Of a DNA stretch of 64,000 nt, positions 35,673 to 44,177 are shown one piece after another. A program made the position numbers and the translations under genes. How positions within the stretch are numbered: the stretch's first letter is position 1; every line of letters begins with the position of its first letter. The notes under the pieces are model-generated. The model was given only the letters and a program-made list of their open reading frames with translations, was not told the origin of the DNA and did no database searches. Source of the stretch: Bacilli bacterium (GTDB lineage Bacteria > Bacillota_I > Bacilli_A > RF39 > UBA660); NCBI GenBank assembly GCA_017434825.1, contig JAFSGC010000002.1, positions 21,436 to 85,435 of the forward strand, written 5' to 3'.

Positions 35673-36239
35673 ATGAAGATACTCAATATAGGAATAGATA
35701 TAGATGATACAATAACAAACACATTTAATTATCTAATGCCTGCTGTAGCAGAATTTTATAATATGGATTTAGACTACTTAAAAGAAAATAAAATATCATA
35801 TACAACTCTAACTCCTAAAATGAAAGAACAAGAACTTGAATTTGCCAAAGCAAATTTTGATAAATTAATACCTAATACTCCAGTAAAACCAGATGCAGCT
35901 GAATACATTAGAAAAATAAAAAAACTAGGACACAAGATAACAATCATAACCGCAAGAAACAATCTATTTTATACAGATGCTTATAAAACATCATCTGAAT
36001 ACCTAAAAAATCATGGTATAGAATATGATGAATTAATATGTACCTTTGATAAAGCTGGAATTTGTAAAGAACAAAATATTGATATATTTATTGACGACTC
36101 TATAAATCAATGTAATAGTGTTAAAGAAAAAGGAATTAAAGCACTATTATTTGTTTCCCCAATAAATGAATCAAATGAAGAACACCAAAAAGTATATAAT
36201 TGGGAAGATGTATATAATTACATAGCAAATCATTCATAG
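35673..36239 (+). CDS. HAD-family 5'(3')-nucleotidase-like phosphatase
   Basis: 188 residues. HAD motif I GIDIDDTITNTF at the N-terminus, motif II ITARNN near residue 95, motif III/IV FIDDSINQC near residue 148. This is the layout of the NT5C-type nucleotidases that dephosphorylate nucleoside monophosphates. ATG 35673 follows AGGAGTGA; an extended -10 (TGTTATAAT) lies upstream. Divergent from the kinase/deoxyribosyltransferase pair. Confidence 0.8.
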   Translation: MKILNIGIDIDDTITNTFNYLMPAVAEFYNMDLDYLKENKISYTTLTPKMKEQELEFAKANFDKLIPNTPVKPDAAEYIRKIKKLGHKITIITARNNLFYTDAYKTSSEYLKNHGIEYDELICTFDKAGICKEQNIDIFIDDSINQCNSVKEKGIKALLFVSPINESNEEHQKVYNWEDVYNYIANHS

Positions 36240-36264
36240 AAAAAGAACCAAATGGTTCTTTTTT
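36239..36264. terminator. Bidirectional terminator
   Basis: AAAAGAACCA-AA-TGGTTCTTTTTT, between convergent genes; loop may open by one pair. Confidence 0.8.
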
Positions 36265-37156
36265 ATCTTCTATAAACTTTAGGACTTTCTTCAACTCTAT
36301 CTAAAGTAAATTCCTTACTATCTATTCTATTAACATAATCAAAAACACTATTTGCATCTGCAACAACATTTCTACCACATACATTTAATTCTTCAATTGT
36401 AGGAATAATAATATCATTTTTATCTAAATCTATTACCTTTTTCATTGTTTCTAAATCACTAGGTTTGCCATAACCTCCAGACCAACTAGATGTAATATCT
36501 GGAGTAACCTCAATTAATCTAAAATTAAGTCTTCTAATCCAAGAAGGATGACAAAGAGGAAAATACAATTTTTGAATATTCATTCTTTCATTTTCAGCCT
36601 TTAAAATAAAGTCACTAAAATGCATCATTGAACCAACAGTCGACATTTCAAACAAATGCAAATCAACACTAAATCCCATATTCTCCAAAATCTCAACCAT
36701 AGATAACACAATTGCACCTCTATTAAAAATTGCCTCTTTAGAAGTATTTCCATAAAAAGATGTATTCATATAAACGTTTATTTTCTTACGTATTTCACTT
36801 TTTTTATTTAGCATTGATAAAGGATTTCCTTCTAAATAAGCTTTAACATCAGGAACATATCCAATATAATCATTAAATTGTTTATTTCTCTTTTTAGACA
36901 TTTTTATATACTTCTCTAATTTTAATTTTAATTGAACTAATTTTTCAAAGTCATCGTGATAACCATATTTTATTAAATCAATTGCTTCATCAAAAGATCT
37001 TGTTTGTGTAAAACTATAACTACCTGATTCACTAGATAGATTATAAAAAGCATCAGATTGAATTGGAGCATTCTTCAAATAATCAACAAACTCAGAAATA
37101 GAATCAAATCTATAATACATTACATCATAACCATTTTTTCGATATGTCTTATACAT
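36263..37156 (-). CDS. VWA-like protein with degenerate metal site, partner of the AAA ATPase
   Basis: 297 residues. Residues about 125-260 follow a von Willebrand A-like order: strand INVYMNTSFYG, helix RGAIVLSMVEILENMGF, strand SVDLHLFE, and a later strand NDIIIPT. The MIDAS DxSxS is replaced by NTSFYG. This resembles the phage and bacterial DUF7192-type proteins. The N-terminal ~120 residues are not recognised. AAGGAGG for its ATG lies in the end of the ATPase gene, three bases away, so the pair is translationally coupled. By analogy with MoxR/VWA pairs it may act with the ATPase as an adaptor. Function unknown. Confidence 0.65.
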   Translation of the reverse strand: MYKTYRKNGYDVMYYRFDSISEFVDYLKNAPIQSDAFYNLSSESGSYSFTQTRSFDEAIDLIKYGYHDDFEKLVQLKLKLEKYIKMSKKRNKQFNDYIGYVPDVKAYLEGNPLSMLNKKSEIRKKINVYMNTSFYGNTSKEAIFNRGAIVLSMVEILENMGFSVDLHLFEMSTVGSMMHFSDFILKAENERMNIQKLYFPLCHPSWIRRLNFRLIEVTPDITSSWSGGYGKPSDLETMKKVIDLDKNDIIIPTIEELNVCGRNVVADANSVFDYVNRIDSKEFTLDRVEESPKVYRR

Positions 37157-37159
37157 AAA

Positions 37160-38905
37160 CTACCTCCTTAAAGTTAATTGTTTAACTCCCTCAAGGTACT
37201 TATTTGAAGTATTTATATCTCTCATATTACCAACAATAGTATTAACATCATCTTGTCCTAAATTCTTAATAACATTAGAAGTTAAAATATCTTCAACAGG
37301 TATTCCGTTAATTTCTTTTTTATATACTTTACCAATTCCGCGAGTAGATACAACATGTGGAATTTTTGTTTTTAATACTGCATCTCTAAATGACCACATA
37401 AATTTAAGAACATCTTCATTAGGATATAAACATTCTTCTAAATGTCTATCATAATCAAAGAAAATATTATCAAATCTGTCAAGAGTTGCGGCATCAAGAG
37501 CATTTCTACCAACATATTGTAAATCAGCACCCTTACCCCATGTATTTGCAGCTGCAATAATTCTAAAATCAGGATGTCTATCAATAGTTTCATGAGGAAA
37601 AGCCATATATCCATTAGCAAGCGCAGAGTTAATAACAATTAATGCAGAAGGATCAGAATTATCAATTTCATCTAAGAAAAATACTCCACCATTTTTAAAA
37701 GCTTTATAAAACTCTGTATCCCTATAATTACCACCAGCATCAATAAATCCAGTTAGTTTAAATTCATTAGAAGCATTATTTGTATAATACATTTTTAAAC
37801 CTAAAGAATCTGCTACTTGACTAACTGCAACATTCTTACCAGAACCAGCAGGTCCGATTAGCATTATTGGTTCATCTAATTGAATTTGTCTCAATATCTG
37901 TGGATACTTTTCATGATAAAAGCCACCATTAGTTTGTCCAACTTGATTACCATTTAAATACACATTATATGAAACAGGAACATTTACAGTTTTAGAATAT
38001 TCCTCCAAAACATTATCAAATAAATCTCTCAAAGTTTGTTCAACATTTTCTTCTAATCTATAATCATCAATAACACGATTAATTAATTCTAAAACCTCTT
38101 TTTTAGTTATATCATCTAATTCCTTAGTAATATAATCAGTAAGTTTTTTCTTAGGATCATCAGAAGCTAAATATTCATCTAAATTTTCCTCAATCTTCGC
38201 TTTTACAGATTCCTTTGTAATTGAAACAAGTAAAGCATTTAATCCATCTAATAAAAAATCAGCATTTTGACGAGTTTTTTTAATTAAAGGATCATTTCCT
38301 TTCTTAATAGGTTCACCATCAAGAGTAAATAATTCCCCATTTTTCATATAAGTATTAGCTTCCATCTCAATAACTTCACTACAGAAATCCCTTAATACTT
38401 CAGCATCATTAGAAAACATTAATTCTTCATTATTATTTGTATATCCATAATAAAGTTTAGTATATGATTTTCTACCATTAGTAACTCCAGCAATTAAATC
38501 TTTTGTTCTACCATCCCAAATAACAGAACAAAAATTCATTCTACTTTCAAGTTTTCTAAATACACTTTCTCCACTATCTCGATAAAGTCTATTTACAAGC
38601 ACATGATATTTATCAGAATCATCAATATTATAAGTACTATAATCCCTGACTGCATTACCAATTTCATCTTGATCATATCCATTAACAGTCATAACACCAA
38701 CCTGTGAATGATTAGGATCTCTATCTTCTAAATAGTTATCACACACTATTTTTGCAAAAACAACCCCATCATCCCTTTTAGTATTACTCTTAACAGTATA
38801 TCCACCTGGACAATCTCTATTTAGTCTAGCAACAATATCATGGTTACTATACTCTCTCCCTTGATATGCTATAAATGTTCTACCACTCTTTTCATAATTA
38901 CTCAT
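37160..38905 (-). CDS. MoxR-type AAA+ ATPase with amidotransferase-like N-terminal domain
   Basis: 581 residues. The AAA+ module (about 330-540) has Walker A GPAGSGKN (Lys357), Walker B FFLDEID, sensor 1 IIAAANTWG and an arginine-finger region LDAATLDRF. A helical, charged segment covers 215-320. Residues about 85-190 resemble the second half of a class II glutamine amidotransferase fold: FRKLESRMNFCSVIWDGRTK, KLYYGYTNNNEELMFSND, EMEANTYMKNGELF. The N-terminal catalytic Cys is absent, so it is probably a binding module. ATG 38905 is better spaced from AGAAGGG than ATG 38911. First of two coupled genes. Promoter TTGACA-18-TATAAT at 38982-39011, with a dyad at 38927-38941. Confidence 0.78.
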   Translation of the reverse strand: MSNYEKSGRTFIAYQGREYSNHDIVARLNRDCPGGYTVKSNTKRDDGVVFAKIVCDNYLEDRDPNHSQVGVMTVNGYDQDEIGNAVRDYSTYNIDDSDKYHVLVNRLYRDSGESVFRKLESRMNFCSVIWDGRTKDLIAGVTNGRKSYTKLYYGYTNNNEELMFSNDAEVLRDFCSEVIEMEANTYMKNGELFTLDGEPIKKGNDPLIKKTRQNADFLLDGLNALLVSITKESVKAKIEENLDEYLASDDPKKKLTDYITKELDDITKKEVLELINRVIDDYRLEENVEQTLRDLFDNVLEEYSKTVNVPVSYNVYLNGNQVGQTNGGFYHEKYPQILRQIQLDEPIMLIGPAGSGKNVAVSQVADSLGLKMYYTNNASNEFKLTGFIDAGGNYRDTEFYKAFKNGGVFFLDEIDNSDPSALIVINSALANGYMAFPHETIDRHPDFRIIAAANTWGKGADLQYVGRNALDAATLDRFDNIFFDYDRHLEECLYPNEDVLKFMWSFRDAVLKTKIPHVVSTRGIGKVYKKEINGIPVEDILTSNVIKNLGQDDVNTIVGNMRDINTSNKYLEGVKQLTLRR

Positions 38906-38926
38906 AGTCATCCCTTCTTTTTGTTA

Positions 38927-38941
38927 TTAACAATATGTTAA
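38927..38941. promoter_or_regulatory. Candidate operator dyad before the AAA ATPase gene
   Basis: Perfect TTAACA-ATA-TGTTAA between the predicted transcription start and the start codon of the ATPase gene. Related half sites (AATATGTTTTTAACA) recur near 39010-39024. Confidence 0.4.
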
Positions 38942-38981
38942 TATGTCTTATCAAAAAAAAGTGCACTCTTCTGACAATTTC

Positions 38982-39011
38982 ATTATACGACCCCTCTTCT
39001 GTTTTTGTCAA
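38982..39011 (-). promoter_or_regulatory. Promoter of the AAA ATPase/VWA-like operon
   Basis: Minus strand TTGACA (39006-39011), 18-base spacer, TATAAT (38982-38987): consensus hexamers. Confidence 0.75.
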
Positions 39012-39061
39012 TATGTTTTTAACAAAATATTAAAATGTTGTCATATACCTATTAAAAAATC

Positions 39062-39090
39062 TTTAAAATAACCACTTTATGTATTATAAT
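39062..39090 (+). promoter_or_regulatory. Promoter of the HD-domain gene
   Basis: TTTAAA (39062-39067), 17-base spacer, TATAAT (39085-39090). Confidence 0.6.
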
Positions 39091-39112
39091 TCAAATATAA
39101 GGAGGCGATATA

Positions 39113-40186
39113 ATGACACAATATTTAAATTTTTCAAGTAATTATTATAAAAATATTACTAAGCATAAAGTAACCGCAAAATATGAAAATAATAATACAG
39201 CATCTGATGCATTTTTAATGTGTATTAAATCTCTTCCATATGAAGAACTAGACAATTTATGTAGTAAAATCGAATACTACTATCGATATAAAGAAAATCC
39301 AATTTCAATATCCTTAGAAGATTGTTATAAACTAACACAAGGATTTGATACAAAAGATATAAAATGTGATAAAGACTTTAAAGAAATTCTTTTGAGATTA
39401 GCCTATGATTGTATTAATCAAGATATTACAGTAGGTTCAAAACTAAGAGAAAATTCATCAAATTCTACAACTGCATGGATTAGTCATTGCCTATACCAAG
39501 GCGAAGCTGCTGCTAATATTGCCAAATCTTTAGGACTTAATCCAGATACAGCAAGAAAATTAGGGATACTTCATGATATTGGAAGAAAATATACACATAC
39601 CTTAATGCATACAGTAGCTGGTTTCGAAATATTATCAGATGAAGGATGGACAGATGAAGCATTTATATGCCTTACACATTCATTTATAGGTAATAAACAA
39701 ACAAATAAAGGTGGACGATGCTGTGGATGTGACCCTGCTCTCCCAAACTTTTATATTGATGAAGATGGAAATCCAAAATTTGAAGAAAATGCAACAAAAG
39801 ACGATGTAACAGAATTTTTAGAAAATTATAACTATAACATATATGATTCAATTATAAATATGTCCGATTTAATGGCAACATCATATGGAATACTTTCACC
39901 ATATGATAGAGTATCTGATATTGCAACACGTTCAACTCCCGATCCAAAAAATAGAAATTACTTTAAAGCAGAATTTTCTAACCTTATGTTTTATTTCTTA
40001 GAACAAACAGGTGAAATTGAACCAAATTCTATTGGAACATTAAAAGCAACATATAACATATCAGATGAACAATTAGACAAAATATTTTATGATGTATCAT
40101 CATTATTTACATATTACTTTAACAATATAAGTAGTACAAAAATAAAAGAATCACAACAAATTAAACCAAAAGAAAACTCTAACTAA
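39113..40186 (+). CDS. HD-domain phosphohydrolase
   Basis: 357 residues. The HD fold lies at about 120-260: SHCLYQGEAAANIAKSLGL, then ILHDIGRKYTHTLMH (the HD pair), LTHSFIG, and SDLMATSYG with the distal Asp. Around the middle sits GRCCGCDPALP, an unusual Cys-rich insert that could bind metal. The N-terminal ~110 residues are unassigned. HD enzymes hydrolyse phosphate esters of nucleotides. It diverges from the AAA/VWA-like operon. AAGGAGG precedes the ATG. Confidence 0.8.
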   Translation: MTQYLNFSSNYYKNITKHKVTAKYENNNTASDAFLMCIKSLPYEELDNLCSKIEYYYRYKENPISISLEDCYKLTQGFDTKDIKCDKDFKEILLRLAYDCINQDITVGSKLRENSSNSTTAWISHCLYQGEAAANIAKSLGLNPDTARKLGILHDIGRKYTHTLMHTVAGFEILSDEGWTDEAFICLTHSFIGNKQTNKGGRCCGCDPALPNFYIDEDGNPKFEENATKDDVTEFLENYNYNIYDSIINMSDLMATSYGILSPYDRVSDIATRSTPDPKNRNYFKAEFSNLMFYFLEQTGEIEPNSIGTLKATYNISDEQLDKIFYDVSSLFTYYFNNISSTKIKESQQIKPKENSN

Positions 40187-40209
40187 AAAGTTAGAGTTAA
40201 TTTTTTTAT
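40174..40209. terminator. Bidirectional terminator between the HD gene and tmRNA
   Basis: AACTCTAACT-AAAA-AGTTAGAGTT with T-run; serves the HD gene and, on the other strand, the tmRNA. Confidence 0.85.
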
Positions 40210-40591
40210 TGGTGGAGCTGAGGAGAATCGAACTCCTGTCCGAAAATAAAGCTACATAAACCTCTACAAGCTTAGTTAACTAATTATTCTTATACATTAC
40301 CCAAGTAATTAACGACCAAGATAATGTACCAGTCTAGAGATTCTTTCTATTAGCTAGACAACTAATAGCTATAACTCGCTAAATCGAGCTTTCTAAAAAT
40401 TCACGAGTAGAAATTAAAAGAAAGCGCAGGCCATTATATTATTATTAGGCAAAAGCAACTGCTTGGTTTCCACCAAATAAGTTTGCTACTGCATTTTTAA
40501 TTTTGTTTGCATTTATTTTTTTGTGTCCGTGACGTGGACATTCGACTTGCCATCTATGCTCAAATATTCCCGTCGAAACCAAGTCAGCCCC
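40210..40591 (-). ncRNA. ssrA: Transfer-messenger RNA (tmRNA)
   Basis: Minus strand. The 5' end GGGGCTGACTTGGTTTCGACG (first base 40591) pairs with the 3' TCAGCTCC-ACCA end at 40210. The 3' domain has the T-arm GAGTTCGATTCTCC. The tag frame runs from resume codon GCA (40508-40510) to 40448 and then TAA TAA. The 21-residue tag begins ANKIKNAV and ends NQAVAFA; AFA ends are known from Mollicutes, while most Firmicutes end in ALAA or AVAA. With SmpB (gene at 43736) and RNase R it rescues stalled ribosomes. Length 382 bases is normal. Confidence 0.97.
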
Positions 40592-40601
40592 ATGTACAAA
40601 G

Positions 40602-40630
40602 ATTATAGCACAAACTAAAAAATAATTCAA
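40602..40630 (-). promoter_or_regulatory. tmRNA promoter
   Basis: TTGAAT (40625-40630), 17-base spacer, extended -10 TGCTATAAT (hexamer 40602-40607), ending ten bases before the RNA 5' end. Confidence 0.8.
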
Positions 40631-40724
40631 TGTAAACTACTACCAAAAATAGTGTCTAATAAGAAGAATTAGCATATTAAAAATTAGTTATTCGTGGTAT
40701 ACTAATAATCGGAGGACGAGGCTT

Positions 40725-42950
40725 ATGGAACAATGGAAAAATTTTAACGAAGGTAGCTGGCAAAAAACAATTAATGTCAGTGATTTCATACAAAAAAACT
40801 ATAAACAATATGAAGGTGATGATTCATTTTTATCTCCAAAAAGTGCTAAAACAACAAAAGTTTGGGATAAATGCGAAGAATTACTAAAAGAAGAATTAGA
40901 AAAACATGTTCTTGATATTGATGTAGACCACATGTCAGGAATAAATGCATTTGATAAAGGATATATCTGTGAAGATGACGATGTAATCGTTGGACTACAA
41001 ACAGATGCACCATTAAAGAGAATTGTAAATCCTTTTGGTGGAATTAGAATGGTATATCAAGAATTAGAAGCATACAATTATAAATTAAATCCAGAAGTAG
41101 ATAAATATTTTAATGCCTATCGCAAAACACATAACCAAGGTGTTTTTGATGCCTATACTGCTGAAATAAGAAAAGCTCGTCACGTTGGTTTATTAACAGG
41201 TCTACCAGATGCATATGGCCGTGGTAGAATCATTGGAGACTATCGACGTATAGCTTTATATGGTATAGACTTCTTACAAGAACAAAAGAAAAAAGATTGG
41301 GACGAACTAAAAGGTCCAATGTCAGCAAAATTAATTCAACTAAGAGAAGATGTATCAATGCAATATAGAGCATTAGAAGAAATTAAACAAATGGCTGCAA
41401 CTTATGGATTTGATATTTCAAAACCAGCAAGCAATGCAAAAGAAGCAGTTCAATGGACATATTTTGGATATTTAGCAGCAATTAAAGAAAACAATGGTGC
41501 TGCAATGAGTTTAGGTAGAGTTGATGCCTTCTTCGATATCTATATTAATAGAGACTTAGAAGCAGGGCTAATTACTGAAGAAGACGCTCAAGAATTAATT
41601 GATCAATTCGTAATTAAATTACGTTTAGCAAGACATTTAAGAACTCCTGACTATGATGAATTATTTTCAGGAGACCCAACTTGGGTTACATGTAGTATTG
41701 CCGGAGTTAACGATCACAATGAACATATGGTTACAAAAAGTTCATATCGTATCCTACATACACTAACAAATCTTAACCCAGCACCAGAACCAAATATGAC
41801 AGTTTTATGGAGTGAAAAACTTCCAGAAAACTTCAAAAAATATTGTGCTAAAATGTCTATTAATACAGACGCAATTCAATATGAAAGCGACGATTTGATG
41901 CGTCCAATCTATGGAGATGACTATGCAATAGCTTGTTGTGTATCTGCAATGCGTTTAGGAAAAGACATGCAATTCTTTGGTGCACGTTGTAACTTAGCAA
42001 AAACACTTTTATACTCAATCAATGGTGGTATTGATGAAGTAAAAAAAGAAAAAGTATTAGATGATTTCGAAATAATGCAAGACGAAGTTCTTGATTATGA
42101 TAAAGTAAAAGAAGTATATTTTAGAGCAATAGAAAAAGTTGCTGAAATATATGCAAGTGCAATGAACATAATTCACTTCATGCATGATAAATATGCTTAT
42201 GAAGCAGGACAAATGGCACTACACGATACAACAGTACATCGTTATATGGCATATGGAGTTGCTGGACTATCAGTAGTAGCTGACTCACTATCTGCAATTA
42301 AATATGCAAAAGTAAAACCAATTCGTGATGAAGACGGTTTAGCAATTGACTTTGAAATCGAAGGAGATTATCCACAATACGGAAATGACGATGACAGAGT
42401 TGATGATATAGCAGTTGAAATAGTTAATAAAATGTCTTCTGAATTAAAGAAACATAAAACATATAGAAATGCAGAACCTACTCTATCAGTATTAACAATA
42501 ACATCAAATGTAGTATATGGTTCAAAAACAGGAGCTACACCAGATGGTAGAAAAGCCGGAATTCCTTTCGCACCAGGTGCAAACCCTATGCATGGAAGAG
42601 ATAAATCTGGAGCTATTGCATCGCTTAACTCTGTAGCTAAAATTCCATATGGAAACTGCTGTAAAGATGGTATTTCAAATACATTTACAATTGTACCTAC
42701 AGCATTAGGAACAAATAAAGATGAACAAATCATTAACTTAGCTAACGTTATTGATGGATATTTTGCTCAAGGAGCACATCACTTAAATGTTAACGTATTA
42801 AATCGTGAAACACTAATTGATGCAATGGAAAACCCAGATAAATATCCACTACTAACAATTCGTGTATCAGGATATGCAGTACACTTCAACAGATTAACAA
42901 GAAAACAACAAGAAGAAGTTATTTCAAGAACATTCCATGAATCAAAATAA
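40725..42950 (+). CDS. pflB: Pyruvate formate-lyase
   Basis: 741 residues. The active-site pair Cys404-Cys405 ([13 protein letters not shown]) and the glycyl-radical site Gly716 (RVSGYAVHF) are present. It splits pyruvate with CoA into acetyl-CoA and formate under anaerobic conditions. pflA overlaps its end by 14 bases. GGAGG precedes the ATG; an extended -10 (TGGTATACT) lies upstream. It indicates fermentative, strictly anaerobic or facultative life. I saw no FNR- or Rex-like site in the short leader. Confidence 0.97.
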   Translation: MEQWKNFNEGSWQKTINVSDFIQKNYKQYEGDDSFLSPKSAKTTKVWDKCEELLKEELEKHVLDIDVDHMSGINAFDKGYICEDDDVIVGLQTDAPLKRIVNPFGGIRMVYQELEAYNYKLNPEVDKYFNAYRKTHNQGVFDAYTAEIRKARHVGLLTGLPDAYGRGRIIGDYRRIALYGIDFLQEQKKKDWDELKGPMSAKLIQLREDVSMQYRALEEIKQMAATYGFDISKPASNAKEAVQWTYFGYLAAIKENNGAAMSLGRVDAFFDIYINRDLEAGLITEEDAQELIDQFVIKLRLARHLRTPDYDELFSGDPTWVTCSIAGVNDHNEHMVTKSSYRILHTLTNLNPAPEPNMTVLWSEKLPENFKKYCAKMSINTDAIQYESDDLMRPIYGDDYAIACCVSAMRLGKDMQFFGARCNLAKTLLYSINGGIDEVKKEKVLDDFEIMQDEVLDYDKVKEVYFRAIEKVAEIYASAMNIIHFMHDKYAYEAGQMALHDTTVHRYMAYGVAGLSVVADSLSAIKYAKVKPIRDEDGLAIDFEIEGDYPQYGNDDDRVDDIAVEIVNKMSSELKKHKTYRNAEPTLSVLTITSNVVYGSKTGATPDGRKAGIPFAPGANPMHGRDKSGAIASLNSVAKIPYGNCCKDGISNTFTIVPTALGTNKDEQIINLANVIDGYFAQGAHHLNVNVLNRETLIDAMENPDKYPLLTIRVSGYAVHFNRLTRKQQEEVISRTFHESK

Positions 42951-43668
42951 TATACAAGCAAGCATTGACTCAATTGAAACATTCGGTTTAGTCGATGGTC
43001 CAGGAATACGTGTAGTAGTATTCTTTAACGGATGCAAGTTAAGATGTAAGTATTGTCACAATCCAGAAATGTGGACAAAAAAAGAAAATAATTATACTCC
43101 ACAAGAACTTGTGGATAAAATAAAAAGATATAAAAGTTATTTTAAACAAAATGGTGGTGTAACCTTCTCCGGAGGAGAACCACTTCTTCATAGTAAATTT
43201 ATAATTGAAACAGCAAAACTCCTAAAACAAGAAAATATTCATATTGCATTAGATACATCAGGAGTTGGACTTGGAGATTATAATGAATTACTTCCATATA
43301 TTGATTTAATTATATTAGATATAAAACATACTGAACCACTTGGCTACAAAGAACTAACAAACCTAGAAATAAGTGAAGCAGAGGAATTTATAAACGAATT
43401 AAATAAATCAAATAAACCAGTATGGATAAGACAAGTAATAGTACCTGGTATAATGGATAATAAAGAATATATAGACAGTCTGGTAAAATACTTAGAAAAG
43501 ATAAATAACATAGAACGAGTAGACTTTCTACCATTCCATAGACTAGGAAGAGAAAAATATATATCGCTTGGACTAAAATATCCATATGAAGAAAAAAATG
43601 AAATGGATAAAGAAGAATGTAATAAGTTATATAAATACTTTTGTGAACAAAGAGAAAACAGTAAATAA
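42937..43668 (+). CDS. pflA: Pyruvate formate-lyase activating enzyme
   Basis: 243 residues. Radical SAM signature CKLRCKYC near residue 31, preceded by [14 protein letters not shown] start ([18 protein letters not shown]), then [22 protein letters not shown] and LPFHRLG. It uses S-adenosylmethionine to place the glycyl radical on PflB. The gene overlaps pflB by 14 bases and is followed by a terminator, so the two form a closed operon. Confidence 0.95.
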   Translation: MNQNNIQASIDSIETFGLVDGPGIRVVVFFNGCKLRCKYCHNPEMWTKKENNYTPQELVDKIKRYKSYFKQNGGVTFSGGEPLLHSKFIIETAKLLKQENIHIALDTSGVGLGDYNELLPYIDLIILDIKHTEPLGYKELTNLEISEAEEFINELNKSNKPVWIRQVIVPGIMDNKEYIDSLVKYLEKINNIERVDFLPFHRLGREKYISLGLKYPYEEKNEMDKEECNKLYKYFCEQRENSK

Positions 43669-43684
43669 CATTTACTGTTTTTTT
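43658..43684 (+). terminator. Terminator of the pflB-pflA operon
   Basis: AACAGTAAAT-AAC-ATTTACTGTTTTTTT. Confidence 0.9.
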
Positions 43685-43723
43685 AAATTATAATTTTAGT
43701 ATTATAAACACACTTTCACAAAC

Positions 43724-43766
43724 AAAAAGAAGTTGTTAATAGTTTTTTAAACTCTTCGCAACTTCT
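43724..43766 (-). terminator. Terminator of the secG/rnr/smpB block
   Basis: Minus strand AGAAGTTG ... CAACTTCT followed by five T; the stem starts inside smpB and encloses its stop codon. The loop is long. Confidence 0.55.
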
Positions 43767-44173
43767 CTTTTTATATCTCTTTGTTTTATAGATTCACGTT
43801 TATCATAATCTTTCTTACCACGACAAACACCTAAACTTACTTTCAACTTATTATTTTTAAAGTAAAGTTTAATTGGAACTAAAGTTATTCCTTTTAATTT
43901 GATACCTTCATCTAACTTTTTAATTTCCTTCTTATGTAAAAGCAGCTTTCTACTTCTTGTCTCAGAATGATTAAAAATATTTCCTTCTTTATATTGTCCA
44001 ACATACATATTAAGTAAAAAGACTTCTCCATTCTTAATAATTGCATAACAATCTTTTATATTACAATTACCATTTCTAATAGATTTTATTTCAGTACCAG
44101 TAAGAACAATACCAGCCTCATATATATCATCTATAAAATAATCATGATGTGCTTTTCTATTTAAAATTTCCAT
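43736..44173 (-). CDS. smpB: SsrA-binding protein SmpB
   Basis: 145 residues, near the usual ~150. RKAHHDYFIDDIYEAGIVLTG, GTEIKSIRNGNCNIKDCYA and HKKEIKKL are family hallmarks, with a basic tail (KRESIKQRDIKREVAKSL) that enters the ribosomal A site. It binds tmRNA. The gene is last in the order secG-rnr-capA-smpB; the ssrA gene itself is 3.1 kb away beyond pflB-pflA. GGAGCGTGA precedes the ATG, four bases after the capA-like stop. Confidence 0.96.
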   Translation of the reverse strand: MEILNRKAHHDYFIDDIYEAGIVLTGTEIKSIRNGNCNIKDCYAIIKNGEVFLLNMYVGQYKEGNIFNHSETRSRKLLLHKKEIKKLDEGIKLKGITLVPIKLYFKNNKLKVSLGVCRGKKDYDKRESIKQRDIKREVAKSLKNY

Positions 44174-44177
44174 ATAA

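Noticed and set aside
40445..40630. Open frame of 61 codons on the minus strand
   Set aside because: It lies within the tmRNA; only its last 21 codons are translated, as the proteolysis tag.
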